Notes: a model not told the origin generated them from the letters alone. 64,000 nucleotides of DNA from Cricetomys ansorgei (GCA_026225945.1 JAMJFZ010001816.1:9017001-9081000); one strand, 5' to 3'. Shown: positions 35,585-47,627, counted from the first letter of the stretch. Program-made: numbers and translations.

Positions 35585-36062
35585 TTTAGAGACAAAGGGG
35601 AGTGTCTGGAGACACTGATAGGAAGTATGGGATACAGGGGTCTATTCTACCAGTACAGTGTTATTGCCTTATCTCTAAAGATATCGTGGACTTACGATTG
35701 GCCCGGTAGAGAAAATAGGAGATGGGAGAATGCTTATCCTTAAACGGAAAATATATACTATACTCCCCTGGTACCTTCACTCAGGGATCATTGTGTAAGA
35801 GGGAGTGAAAAGAGTGTAAGAGCCAGAGGAAGTGAATGACTGCAAGGGAACGGTGTCTTTTGGGCACAGTAGGGAAACTTCTGACATGAACTCATGCAGC
35901 TGGAAAAGCAGGCAGAAGATTTATGCAGTCTCAAGCCAAGGCAACCTCATAGAGAAGGAAGTTGGATACACACTACCACCAATATATGTGGAGCTATGGG
36001 ACGTTTTTAGGTTCTGAGAAGAGAGGAAGATTTCTTTTAAGAGTGTAGCCTCTGTTAGGTCG
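35585..36062 (+). mobile_element. L1 3' UTR, left part
   Basis: Rodent L1 3' UTR interrupted by LTR copy C. Landmarks are GAGACAAAGGGGAGTGTCTG, CCAGTACAGTGTTATTGCC, TTCTTTTAAGAGTGTAGCC and TCTGTTAGGTCG, the last being the left target duplication at 36057-36062. The left limit is approximate. No coding capacity. Confidence 0.6.
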
Positions 36063-36451
36063 TGTAGATAAATAGGCCTGTGTGAAAGCTAGGAAAGGGT
36101 CTGTATTTCAGAGATCCATATAAAGGGATCACATTCAGAGATCTATGTGGTCCAGATGGAATGTAGAAAGACAGTTAAGAATATTGGTACACACCTTTAA
36201 CTCCAGTATTCAGAAAGCGGTGGTAGCAAATATCTTTAATCCCAGTATTCAGAAAATAGTAGTGGTCCATGCCTTTTATCCCTAAGACATAAACAGAGTT
36301 TGGAAGCAGACATAGGAAGCATATCCCAGAAAGAGTCAATGTCACACAGGAACTGATGTCTGAGATGAGTTAGTGAAGGACAGGCAAAGTGACTAGTCAG
36401 AGGAAGAGTTAGCTGGGTGAGTCAGAGTGAGGACATGCCCAGTTTTCATGG

Positions 36452-36458
36452 TATAAAA
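36452..36458 (+). promoter_or_regulatory. LTR TATA box (copy C)
   Basis: TATAAAA, 27 bp after TGAGTCA; homologous to the TATATAAA of copy A. Confidence 0.6.
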
Positions 36459-36970
36459 GCAAACTCTTAGCTCAGAGAGTCTGTTACATCAATCAGTTAC
36501 AGCAGGCAGTATGTGACAAGCAGTCTGAAGCGGGCAGATGGGGGGACAAGACACAGAAACAATGGAATGGTCTGAGTGAGGAGCAGACAGGCTAACTGAG
36601 GCAGTATGGAGCAATGAAAGCTCAGGAAGAGACACAGAGACACAGAGGCAGCTCAGCAGAAGCAGTCAGTATCAGATGGGAAGAGTGAGTCAGTTTGAAG
36701 CCAAGTAGAGTAGTTTAATCTGAGGCATCCAGACTCTGCCAAGGCAGAAGGGTTAGGTCAGAAATATTCAGAAGGTCGGTTTGAACCAGTCAGCTTTGAG
36801 AAGAGTTTGAGCCAGAACAAGACGAACCAGAAGAGTCAGAGTTCAGAAGAAGCCAGTCAGAGTGGCTTAGTTAGCAGTAAGTCTCAGAGACTTAAATCAT
36901 TTTAGATTGCAGGAAGGCAGAGAAGCTCCAGGGCTCTAGGACTAGCACTGGTGATTGAATTAGTTGAAAG

Positions 36971-36976
36971 AATAAA
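36971..36976 (+). terminator. LTR polyadenylation signal (copy C)
   Basis: AATAAA in the context GAATAAAAGCTTTTG, shared with copy A. Confidence 0.7.
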
Positions 36977-37029
36977 AGCTTTTGTCTTGAATCAAATGTC
37001 GACATTTGGCACGTGGATCTATGGCTCCA

Positions 37030-37240
37030 AGGTCAGCCATTCTATGGTAGACTATTACACATCCAAGAATATTTGGGTAGCACAAACTGGTCGTGAAGAA
37101 TTTAAATTAATGAATAAATAGGATAGGTTAGGAAGGGAATAATGAATCTGGAAAGAGTCAGAGGATGGGACTGAATAGTATTCAAGCACATTGATAGAAA
37201 CTTTAAAAGACTAACTAAACATAATAAATAAAAAATAAGG
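37030..37240 (+). mobile_element. L1 3' UTR, right part
   Basis: Continues the L1 interrupted by copy C: ACACATCCAAGAATATTTGG, GTAGCACAAACTGGTCGTGA and AAAGAGTCAGAGGATGGG, as in the last part of rodent L1 3' UTRs (cacatccaagaatatttgggcagcacaaattgg). Ends in A/T-rich sequence near 37240. Confidence 0.7.
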
Positions 37241-38699
37241 AATGTTAAATTAACAGAATGGGAATTTAAAAGGCCACTTTTGAATTTTTGTGTATCACGA
37301 TGTAGCTTTACTTCAACATTGTTAGCTTTTATTCACATGTTAAAAATATTTAATCAGAAGTGAAGATCATAACATTATATTATAATTATGTTTAAATGAT
37401 CATTTCTTTATCTGTAAAACAGGAATGTCTAAAAATATACCAAGTGAAAATTATTTCACTGCAGATGGTTAGTTTTGTAGATCTGATTAATAGGAGAGTG
37501 CTAAATAAATACTTACTATTTTCACTTGTTTTTTCCAGGTGCAGGAAAAAGGCGAATGTCAGTCAAAAACATTTTAGTTTTCTAAAATGTTAATGCAATG
37601 CTTGAAAACTTCAAATTTGTCATCAGTTTTATGACAAGAAAAGAGTTGACAAAAAAGCAGAAATACGAAAAATATATATTTTTTATAGAGAAAAGCCGTT
37701 TGTCTTTTTAGCAACAGGGCATCTTTGAAATAGCAGGATTATAATTATTTATTGTAAACAATAACATATATTTTTATTCAGCTCATGCCACTAATTTCGA
37801 CCCTGTTACTTAAAACATGTCTATTAACAAGTGCCGTGTAGTAATGATGCTAAAGACACAAAATATTCATCAACTACATAAAGATGCTAGGAATTTTTCT
37901 TTAAAGCAGATTCAGTATTTTAACCTCCATTATACAAATAAGGAAGGTGAGTCTTCAAAAGATGGTGTCCAGGACCACACAGATTTTAAATAGTAAAACT
38001 TGAACTCGTTGGCAGTGAGTTTCCCTAGTCCACAAATCCATCATTTTAGTTTGAGTGACATTTCCACTGAAATAGCATTGCCTTCAGATTTAGATAATTT
38101 CTCTAGGTTAAAATATTTAGTATTAACATTTTAAAGGTTTCTCGATAGAATTGTTTCTTTTATAAAAAGACATTTCCAAAAGCATAGGAGAAATGAAGTC
38201 AAAGTTGTGAGCTATGTGTGAAGTATATAGAAAAAAAAAGTGATTAATTTATAATAAAATTTATGGAAGTTTGGGAGCTTGGGACACACAAGATATCTAA
38301 GACGGTCATAGGATTTTTAGGTTGGACAAACTGATTATGGCTATAAATAACTAAAAAGGGAGTTCAATTGAAGGCATTGGCATGGTTTCATTAATTATAT
38401 GTGTTTTCCTATATGTACACATATATGGATATATGTAGGCAAGTAGGTAGATAGATAAATATATACAGAGATAGATAAATAGTCATTAACTTGATATGTT
38501 ATACAACCTGGAAGAAAAGTATGATTTTAATGGAGTTTAACATGTGATATTAAGGATGCCTTAATTGAGCAAAGACATACTCTGCTTCTCCAGGCAAACC
38601 AAATTCTCCTATGTATAACACTTGAAGGCAATAAATGATGCTGTTTGTATTCTGAGAAAATGAGTAAATGAAATTTTATTCCCCTCCCAATCTGGAGTC
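37241..38699. other. AT-rich unique DNA, no gene seen
   Basis: Repeat-free apart from short GATA/TA-rich sequence at 38400-38480. No coding signal. Confidence 0.5.
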
Positions 38700-39010
38700 T
38701 TCCAGACATGCACTAGCACACTGGGATTCTCAAATGAAATAGCCTGATCAGCAGAAGCGAGAAGAGCAAACGGTGTAACTCTAGACACAACACTTTAAAG
38801 CACCACAGAGACTATAGATTAGTGTAAGAGACCTAACAGGCATTTTAAGATCATCTCATCTGATTATTTTTCACAAGCATTTTCCCCCATGGGCTGCAGC
38901 TTCCCTTCCTAATTAGCAGTAAAACTCTTCAAAATAATTGCAGGAAGACTCCTGCCTCATTACGAGGTAAGAGAGGTGTGTTTAAGAAGTTGCTCTCCAA
39001 ATATGATTTT
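38700..39010. other. repeat-free, conserved-looking non-coding block
   Basis: Moderate GC, no repeat landmarks, and a homeodomain-type word (CCTAATTAGCAG at about 38909). This is the texture of mammalian developmental enhancers. It is only an impression from composition; no conservation data are available here. Confidence 0.22.
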
Positions 39011-39534
39011 GAGGTGAGATCTTAGTAAGTATGAAAAGTTAAAACAGTTATTAAAATCTAATATTTTAAAAGATGGTTTCTGTGCTGTTTCTCTATAACT
39101 TAGGACCAACAATGGATCAGAATCCATAAAGGGGATGGACGTGTACTTCCCACTCTGCTTTCACACGTATTTTTCCTCAGTGTGAGATTACTTTTATTCC
39201 TCTAATAGAAAACGATTAGGTGTGAATTCCAAGCTGAGAGCTATGTACTTTCCCATCATAAAGGTCTCTATGTGGCAATAGAAAATATTTGCTTTGGCTT
39301 AAGGGTTTTCTTCCTGTTATGAAGGCTTACAGAAACAGGTTTGTCTGCAAAGTTGAGGGCTTTTGTTTCTTTTTCATGCCCCTGCTTGAGAAGAAGAGAG
39401 AGCGAGAGGAGGAGGGAGAAGAAAAATTATGGTATCTGTATTCTTTTTGTTTTATATTAAAATATGTTCATGCAGATTTCACTTAAAATAGATGGATATG
39501 TTCATATGCAGGGAGCTGCTGGTACATTAGATTT
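39011..39534. other. unique DNA, no gene seen
   Basis: No repeat or gene recognised; a purine-rich stretch (GAGAGAGCGAGAGGAGGAGG) lies at 39396-39422. Confidence 0.5.
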
Positions 39535-40260
39535 TTATTCCTGCATACCATATTGAATTAACAACAGATGACAGCTTAAAATAACACACATTTATTATCT
39601 CGCACTTTATAAGGGGTCAGATGTGACATAATCTATCTGATTTCCCTGCAGAAGTGTCTCAGAAGGCACCAGTGAATGTATTAGTGGGACTTATTTTCAT
39701 ATGGAGGCAGGGAGGACTCTTTTTCAAGGTCGTGTAAGAGATTGATTGACTTTGTTCTTATATGTGTGTGAATAAGGGCTCACTTTTCAACTAGATGTTA
39801 GCAAAGGGCTATTTGAAATTCTATAGGATACTGCAGTGGCCTGTCCCTGAGAGCCTCCCAAATGACTACCAAGCACATCGAGTCAACAAGGAGAGTTTTA
39901 AATACAGTCCAAACAGCATCATCTTTCTTTCAGTTATCTCAGCTGTGTGTCATCTTTAAATTAACTTAGAGGAGATTTTCATTCGGTTCATCATTTCAGA
40001 GTTCTCTGTGCATAGTTGTGTCTTATGTCTGTTACTTTAGCTCTGTGGAGCAGACAGTGTTCTGCAGAATGTGGCAGAAGAGCTGGTACCACCTCATGTT
40101 GTCTGGGAAGCCAACCGATAGAAGAAGGGGAAAACTCTCAATGTTACTTTCAAAGACATGCACCAGTGACTTATGGTCCCTCAACTAGGATCCACTTCCT
40201 ACGGGCCTTTCTGTCTCCCGAAATATCACATCCTGGTGATCACATATTTAATCCATGAGC
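39535..40260 (+). repeat. ancient mammalian interspersed repeat (probable)
   Basis: ACAGCTTAAAATAACACACA, TTTATTATCTCGCACTTTAT and AAGGGGTCAGATGTGACATA recall the widespread 'cttaaaacaacacacatttattatctcacagtt..ggtcag' repeat. The right end, TTTAATCCATGAGCCTTTAG, resembles the terminal segment of the rodent family seen at 10235-10565. Heavily decayed. The 80-codon frame at 40016-40258 lies within it and is not considered a gene. Confidence 0.4.
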
Positions 40261-43200
40261 CTTTAGAGTATACCGTGCACTGTACATCACTCAAGCATGC
40301 TGATTTTATATCTTAATTGCATATGAGATACTCCTTCCTTTTTTCTTTATTTCTCATAGTCCTGAGTCTAGGTCAATACACAATTTTGCCTTTTGCCTTG
40401 AAGTTTGAATTAACCACCCATATATGAAAGCTATCTATGTGCACATTCGTGTACATATTACATAGTAACACTGATAAGTTAGAGATAACTCAAATTAGCT
40501 CTTAAGTATCTCTAACAGGGATGATATTGCTAACCTCAAAGACAATATGAGTCAAACTGTCTTTTTCTCTCCATATATAAAATATACTCTTTTTGAAGTT
40601 GATTGCTAATTATTTGAAAATTGGGTTTATCTGTAATAAATAAGCATTGTGTTATATAGTTAGGTACCCAATCTTCTTCTGAATAAGTAGTTATCAAATG
40701 TTGCATTTAAAATCTAAAGTAAAGATTACCAGATGTGAACTGAAGGAATCTATAGTGAGTCTGAGAATTTCCATGTCTATCATTTTCCCCCCAAAATCTG
40801 ATGGTGTCAGTCCTGACAGCTGACATGTGTGCAAATCCCTTTGTATTGGTTGCATCATTCTAAGAGGAAGCTTCAAGTTGTTCCATTGGTTGGGAATCCT
40901 TAGTCAACAAGAAGTAAGTCAGTTTATGAATTATTGATGTTCATGAAAAATATTTTACAGTGAAATATATGAATTAGAAGAAGCAGGGTAACTTCTTGAA
41001 AATCTAAGTACCGGAAGTAGATATTTCTACTTTTTCATGCAAGTACAAACCTCCAGACAGGCAAATGACAGAATAAAATATCTACAGTGCATTGGTAACT
41101 ATCAAATGGGCTATAAATCCACAGAGTCATAAGCCAAAGGAACCAAAAGTACAGAAACTCCCCTGACACTGGCCACATTAGGAAACCTAAAAGAGAGACA
41201 GCCTAACAGAATACGAATTAGTGTATAATTACCTCTTTTATTAATAGAGAGTATATTGGAAAAAGGACCATTGAATGATTTCCTACAGCTGTAATGCCTA
41301 CAGATGTATGTCTATTCATGAAACCTAGATCAGTTGAGACACATGTGCTGTTATAAAAACATACCATAACCCCGTTTTTTTAAATTCATTTGCCCATAGT
41401 TCTGTCAACTTTATTATAACTCTGATTCTGCTGCAATAACAATATAAAATTTATGTCCCATATTTGTTCTTAAAGTGCATCAACGTGCCACTGATTGACT
41501 CTCCTCAGAGTGGTTCTGATTGTCATATGAATAGAAAAACCTAATCTAGAAATCTTTCTTCATAAACCGAAGGACCTAATAGTCTCAGCCTCAGTAAACT
41601 GATGCCAGACAGATGCCTTATAACTCCGGACTCACTCAGGCATATCCCTTTGCTAGCTGCCTCCAGGGCAAGGGCTGTTCAGAAACAGAGGAGTTCGTGT
41701 CTGTAGATTTAGGCAGGAGGAGCAAAATGGAATTCTATCTCACCTAACACATATTATAAATGTATTATTAGCAATTAGAGCAACGTTAGTTCTAGATAAT
41801 TAATGAACAGATGGGAGGCACATCCTGCAAGTATCTAAAGTCAAGCCAGGATTAAATACAAGTGTAGGAGTTTCTCAGATACTATGATCTCTCTCCGACA
41901 AATGTCCTAAGGCAAGGATATGTCTGCCCATAATTCAGGTGCTGGTATAAAACAGTAAAAGAGAAAAAAGTGGTTAGAGTGCCAAGGAAAAACCAGTAAG
42001 GGAAGAGAGTCCGCTTGTGGGCTATTGGAAAAATATCACTGATTACTTTGATGCTATATAGGAGCTATGACAGTGTTTTAGCGGAGGAGTTACATGATCT
42101 GAATGCTTTGTTAAAAAATGATTCCAAGTGTAAAAGCCTGGGTATGGTCCTTGATGAAGGAGTACAATCTCTTTCTTTAAAAGTAAAGGGAACACTTAAT
42201 ACATTGGTAGTTAGAAAGCATGTCATCTAGACATGGGAAGTTATTATGATGATTATGCTAGTCATGGTCATTAGCTAATTATAACAGGGTACTTTCTTCT
42301 CTGTCAATGGATTTAGAAGCCTGTTAGATTAAAATGTTAAATTCATGGGTCAGAGCAACCTCCTTGCTATAAGGAATCACATCACCTTGCCAAAATTGCA
42401 AGACTCATTTAAATCTTGTTTCTTTTTCTAATTATGCTTCTTTAAAATCAACATTATGTATCATCAGCCTATTCAAGACCTTGGACATTAGGTCCCTCAC
42501 TTTCTTCAGATTCTCACAGCTGGGGACTGGCATGACCTTGTCTCTGTTGGTTGTTCAGCTGTAGCTACTATATTTAAGCTCTATCAACCTCATAGCACAG
42601 ATCAAAGCAGTACTTGTTTATGCAAAAAAGAACTATCAAACATAGTCTATCCCAGTCGGATTCAGAAACTCCCATTTTTGTACATTCTACATATTTTGCC
42701 TGCCTTATACAAAACTTCTATTACATTTAATCTTTTGTGTTCAACTTTCCTTACACAAATACAATGTCTTATTCAAATTTCATACAATTCTCATTGTTAC
42801 ATGGCATTGGATATCGTTTTCTGTTGTGCCCATAACGTTGAAAGTAAATAATGATTTCTTAAATAGCAGAGGAATGAAGTATCCATTTGTATTTTGCTGA
42901 AGATTAATTCAATGGCTTATTTTTCAGTGTTTCATACATGTTCCGGTCTGTGTCTTCCTCTGCTGAGATCATCCTTGACACTGTGAATTACTAAATTGAG
43001 AGGGAATTCTTACAAATGTTCATGTGGCTCCAGTATATTTGTTCTTTGTATTTGAACTCTTGTTTGATTTGCCTGTGTCAGAAACCTTAGGATCTTCTTA
43101 GATTTTCTATTTCTGTCCAATAATATTTAATTTAGTTTTCAGAAAGTAGTTTATAAAATATAAAGCATCTACACATAATTATCCTCAATTTTACTATAAC

Positions 43201-44140
43201 AGTTGACACCTGCTCATCATAAAAAAACAGGGAGACCATGGATAGAAGCAAACATAGTAAAACATGGAAATTGACCAAAAAAATCACACATACTAGATGA
43301 TATATCAACTCTGACAATGCAAGATTTTGATACCATTTATAGTCTCAGCAGAAATCAGGGCTGAGATAACTTGTATAGATGATCAAGATTATTCACAAAC
43401 TGTCAACTTCTATCAATATATTCTGATTACATAAGAGGAAAGAGAGTTAAATCAGAAATATTGCCAGCCAAAGTTAATTTCATTGACTCTGCCTGAAAAA
43501 TGATATTCCTAAACATAGCAGACTCATGGATGTTTTACTAATTTTGTACAGTGGTTTTGGTACAATGGCAAGAAGAATCTTAACATCATAAGAACTGAAA
43601 ATAATATTTTTATTATTTTAATCAAAGAATAATAATATTGATAAAATAATGGACATGTTCATCAATTATCATTGGATAAATACTTGCCACCTATTGCTGG
43701 AATAACTGGCTTGTAGAGATGCTGTGTTTGCTACTGACATGCAGCAAGCACAACACTTAAAGGAACATGCTCTTTAAAGTTGACGAAATGTAGTAAATTC
43801 TTCTCTATTTTTTAATCCTTTTTCCTTATATAAAGCAAACTATGGTTTTATTTGAAATAAAGAAGAAACCCTTCACATGCCCAGAAAGGAGCTCAATAAA
43901 AATAAAAACCAAGTGAAGCAGCCAAGTCACCATGAGCATTTGAAAACATCCACTATGGTAACTAGATGAAGAGGCAGATTAGGGATATTAAGATGGATTT
44001 GCTCTGCTACAATCAAAACAGGAACATATTTTACTAAACCTTAAAGTATAAGACCTATAATTTTACCTAACTGTTTCATAATTAATATTCATTTTTGCCT
44101 TTGGCATATTTTTTCTTTGTTACTGATTTTTTCCTTTTAT

Positions 44141-44145
<5 letters not shown>
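40261..44145. other. unique DNA, no gene seen
   Basis: Nearly 4 kb without recognised SINE, L1, LTR or simple repeats, and no frame with known motifs. Composition is AT-rich but uneven; 41560-41730 and 42470-42600 are GC-richer. Confidence 0.5.

Positions 44146-44176
<31 letters not shown>
44146..44176. repeat. (GT)n microsatellite
   Basis: About 15 perfect GT units, at the 3'-tail side of the reversed SINE that follows. Confidence 0.97.
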
Positions 44177-44181
<5 letters not shown>

Positions 44182-44330
44182 ACAGTACTCCTGTGGAGGT
44201 CAGAAGACATTTTGCAGGAGTCATTTCTCTCTTTTCACCATTTGGGATCCAGGAATCAAATTCAGGTAGATGCTTGTAGTCAGGGTTGGCAGAAAATGTC
44301 TTTCACTAATGATGCATCAGGACCTTTTTT
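44177..44330 (-). mobile_element. B4-type SINE
   Basis: Reverse copy: CTGTGGAGGTCAGAAGACAT, TTTGCAGGAGTCATTTCTCT, CACCATTTGGGATCCAGGAA, TCAAATTCAGGTAGATGC. These are the ordered landmarks 'gtggaggtcagaggacaac..caggagtc..ctctccttccaccatgtggg..ggatcgaactcagg'. The (GT)n at 44146-44176 is probably its expanded tail. Confidence 0.72.
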
Positions 44331-44655
44331 GTTGCTTATTTCTTTCTAATTTTTTTAAAAAAAATTATCATAGCTGTTGTAACTAAAATTATAGGAAGCT
44401 AGAAGATTTTTTTTGATTGTTAGATAACTAAAATGTTATGAGTATAACCTATGGCACATATTATCAACTAGCAAGATAAAAATTTTGAATACAATATTTA
44501 ATACCCAAAGTATTTATGAAAGAGTTGAAAGAGTTGTTTATTGTTTTTAACTATGCGTGTGGGAAGAGACCAGAAGTGTCAAATACCTTGGAACTAGAGC
44601 AAAAGTTGGTGGCTATAAACTGCCTGATGTGAGTACTTCTATTAGAATTGGCACT
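44331..44655. other. AT-rich unique DNA, no gene seen
   Basis: Nothing recognised. Confidence 0.5.
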
Positions 44656-44712
44656 GTGTATGTGAGTGTGTGAGTGTGTGAGTGTGTGTGTGTGTGTGTG
44701 TGGCGTGTGAGC
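44656..44712. repeat. (GT)n-rich microsatellite
   Basis: TGTGTATGTGAGTGTGTGAG followed by uninterrupted (TG)n and GGCGTGTGAGCATGCATG. Confidence 0.93.
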
Positions 44713-44771
44713 ATGCATGTGCTCAGAAGCACACATGAGCACATGCATGTATGGGTACATGGATCTGTTTT

Positions 44772-45140
44772 CTCTTAGTTACTTTTCTATTGCTTTAACA
44801 AAGCACCATGTACAAGGCAACTTACGAAACCAAGCCTTTAATTTGGGAGTTCCTGGTTCCAGAGGGTTAGAGTCCATGACCATCAGAGAGGAGCATAGCA
44901 GCTAGCAGGCAATCATAACTTTTCAGGAGTAGTGGAGATCTTACAGGTTAAAACAACCACCATTTGTCAGAGAGGGCTAAATGGGAATAGCTTTGGATTT
45001 TGAAATCTCAAAGTCTGCCTTCAGTGACACACTTCTTCCAGCAAAACCATTCCACTTGATTCTTCCTAAACAGTTCTACCAACTGGGATTCAAATATTCA
45101 ACCCTATGAAACTATTGGGGGCATTTTCATTCAAGTCACC
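44772..45140 (+). repeat. rodent interspersed repeat (TTCTATTGCT type)
   Basis: Clear copy of a common rodent repeat: TTACTTTTCTATTGCTTTAA at the left, CATGTACAAGGCAACTTACG, CTCAAAGTCTGCCTTCAGTG, ACACACTTCTTCCAGCAAAA, then ACTATTGGGGGCATTTTCAT and TCAAGTCACCA at the right. About 370 bp and near full length for this element as I remember it. No coding capacity. Confidence 0.7.
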
Positions 45141-45967
45141 AGTTTGTATCCTTGTTTATAAATGAGTGGCACATAGAAATGTATTTCTAAAGAGGAGAAC
45201 ATGGACAAAAATTGAATCTGAGAGAAAAAGTAGTAATATCACTAGAAATAAATAAAATTATAATTATACACACTGTTGTTTAGGAATTTCTTTGATCCAT
45301 TGAGAATTCTGATATCACACCAAGAATTCTGAGCGGTTGTTGACTTTTTTTTTTTTTTAAAGTTTCTCAAATGGTTGAAGAGCCACTAAATCTGTAAAAC
45401 AATTCAAATAGTTATGCTTACTGTATGCTGCTGTGTGTTAAAGTGCTCTGGGTGCTGAAGTCTGTAATAAGGGACTTTTGGTGATAGTAAGGATAGATGA
45501 TCATGATCAATGAAATCTTCCAAGATAAAACCAGTCATAAAAAGGAAACAAGAGAAACAGAGAATGTTATATTTTAAGTTTAAAATGGCAAAATGGGCTA
45601 TGAATTATTTTTCATATTCAAGAACCAAGTTTGTGGTTATCTGTCTTCATTGTGAGAGAAATAGCTAGCAGTTTCATATATCGAATTACATCAATGCAGC
45701 ATAGATTGGTTAATAGTTGGATGATATCTAAAACCTTTCCCAGAGTTCAGAGGAAGGAAAGATCTAGTGGTGTTTACTGTATTATACCAGAGCTTAAAAT
45801 ATGATTACTTGTTAGTATAAATAAAAAAATTATAATTTAGTCATATAGAGCAATATAGAAGCATATCTCAGCCAAACAGATTAGAATCACAACATATTAT
45901 TACTTCTCTGTTAATTTATTATGTAGCCTTCAATTATTGTTTAAAATCAAAAATAATGCATGATTTG
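45141..45967. other. unique DNA, no gene seen
   Basis: Poly-T run at 45345-45358. No gene or repeat family otherwise. Confidence 0.5.
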
Positions 45968-46085
45968 TCTGGGTAACAGCTCAGGCTGTCCTAAAACTCA
46001 CTTTGTAGACCAGGCTGGCCTCTAAATCTCAGAGATCTGCCTTTGTCTCCTGAGTGCTGGGATTAAAGACCCACTATGGCTCGGC
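45968..46085 (-). mobile_element. B1 SINE fragment
   Basis: Reverse B1 lacking its tail portion: CAGGCTGTCCTAAAACTCAC, TTTGTAGACCAGGCTGGCCT, CAGAGATCTGCCTTTGTCTC, CTGAGTGCTGGGATTAAAG. The tail-proximal end is missing or too diverged. Confidence 0.88.
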
Positions 46086-46142
46086 TCATGTATATTTTCA
46101 AATGTCTTTTTGATTTGTTATTGTACAAAGTTGCTCCATTAT

Positions 46143-46209
46143 AATATTATTAAATTAATTAATTAATTTTTTAAATTAATTAATTATTAAATTAATAATT
46201 AAAAATTAA
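46143..46209. repeat. (TTAA)n self-complementary tract
   Basis: Repeated AATTAATTAATT words on both sides of a T/A switch, giving strong self-complementarity. Seen directly. Confidence 0.92.
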
Positions 46210-46607
46210 TCCAGTTACTGTATTAAAGTGAATAATACTATAACAGAGGAGCAGATGATATTCGAGCAGATGATTTTACTCATAGGAGGCTAAAACATTA
46301 ACTTTAGATCTGTTTATTAATGCTAAAATTCAGATGGCGAGAGGTCAGAATTATACAACTATGAAAAAATAAGTAGAGAATTGTTAAACATAAAAAGTAA
46401 GACTGTTGCCAAAACCTTTAAAAAATTCTGTCAGGTGGATATGAGACTGGATATGGGAATATGTGAAATACTTTTCTGCCAAATAAACGAAATTTAAGTT
46501 AAAAGACATAAAGGTAGAAAGACTATAAACAGAGAGGAACATAAACACTGAGCTGTAGTTGAAGCACAGAGTGTTTCCTTATTGAAGTTGGATAGGAAGA
46601 AAAGAAA
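46210..46607. other. unique DNA, no gene seen
   Basis: Nothing recognised. Confidence 0.45.
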
Positions 46608-47080
46608 GGAAACCCTTGCACACCAATGGTGGGAGTGGAACCTAAAAATTCATGCTGGAATTAGCAGAATTACATTGGGAAACCAAAAAATGTATCTCCC
46701 ACATGACCTAGTTATTCTACTGTTTACTACAGCTAAGTTATAAAGTCAACCTATAGGTTAAAAACAGCAATAGTTACAGAAAACATAGTATATTCATTCA
46801 GTCATAAAAATGAAATTGTTATTTCATTAAAATGTATGCTACTGGAAACTATATTAAGTGAATTAAATAAGTCTCTAAAATACAAATATAAGGTTTTCTT
46901 TCATTTGCAGATCCTGAAGTACAAGTGTGTACAAGTTGCCATCAAGCATGTATATTTGATATGAAAACGTAAGAAGAAAATGTCTAAAGCAGCAGAAGGA
47001 ACTAATGAAAGTGGTCAGAGGTAGAAGAGACAGGGAAGAGAAAATAGAGAGGGTAGGCTCAAAGCACATTTTATGCCTGT
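46608..47080 (+). mobile_element. L1 ORF2 3' region, decayed
   Basis: AACCCTTGCACACCAATGGT, GGGAGTGGAACCTAAAAATT, ACATGACCTAGTTATTCTAC, ATTCATTCAGTCATAAAAAT and GAAACTATATTAAGTGAATT follow the order of the L1 ORF2 end (cactgttggtgggaatgcaaact .. ccactgacccagcaatcccactc .. ttcagccataaaaagaatg .. tgagtgaaataa). Heavily mutated; the right limit is uncertain. Confidence 0.65.
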
Positions 47081-47246
47081 ATGGAAATTTCATTGTGAAA
47101 CCAAGAACAATATACAATATACCTATATGAAGAAAATTAGAAAACATGCAGAAAATGTATCTGGAGAGAATTATTTCATGCAGAGGTAAGACCAAACTGA
47201 CATTGTACCATGACCCCAGGGTAGTTTTTTTAATATTATTTATTCA

Positions 47247-47284
47247 TCCATCTTATCTATCTATCATCTATCTATCAATCTATC

Positions 47285-47331
<47 letters not shown>

Positions 47332-47350
47332 AATCTATCATCTATCTATT
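47247..47350. repeat. (TCTA)n tetranucleotide array
   Basis: Compound array of TCTA units. The central run at about 47286-47331 is flanked on both sides by CAATCTATCATCTATC variants. Seen directly. Confidence 0.97.
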
Positions 47351-47627
47351 TTAAATTCAAAGAAGAACCAGTGCAAGGGTATTAAGTGTTAAAATGATAT
47401 GATCACATTCTCCACATTTTTCTTGTAGGAAATCCTTTTTACTATGACAGAAGAATGAACTGGATGTTATCAAATTTGGATGAGAAATTAAGAGTTGTGA
47501 AAAGATACAAGAGTGAATATTTACAGTGAGAGCTGCATGGACAGTGACAATGAGCAAGTCAGATTAAAAAAAATGGTAACTTCACTTGCTATTGTCATGA
47601 GGAATGAATCATGGAATAAGGGAAACC
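47351..47627. other. unique DNA, no gene seen
   Basis: Short interval; nothing recognised. Confidence 0.45.

Larger units (their letters stand above)
36063..37029 (+). mobile_element. solo LTR, same family (copy C, longest)
   Basis: A 967-bp solo LTR beginning TGTAGATAAATAGGCC and ending GGATCTATGGCTCCA, with target duplication AGGTCG (36057-36062) / AGGTCA (37030-37035), one mismatch. TATAAAA is at 36452-36458, TGAGTCA at 36418-36424 and AATAAA at 36971-36976. Three 39-bp tandem units have CTTTAA-type cores starting at 36195, 36234 and 36273. It keeps the TCAAATGTCGACATTTGGCA region before the right end that copy A lost. No internal retroviral genes. Inserted in an L1 3' UTR in the same orientation as the L1. 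Confidence 0.9.

Noticed and set aside
47247..47350. Short direct repeats considered as a CRISPR-like array
   Set aside because: Units are 4 bp with no spacers; it is a tetranucleotide microsatellite. Nothing in the window has repeat-spacer structure, and the DNA is mammalian.
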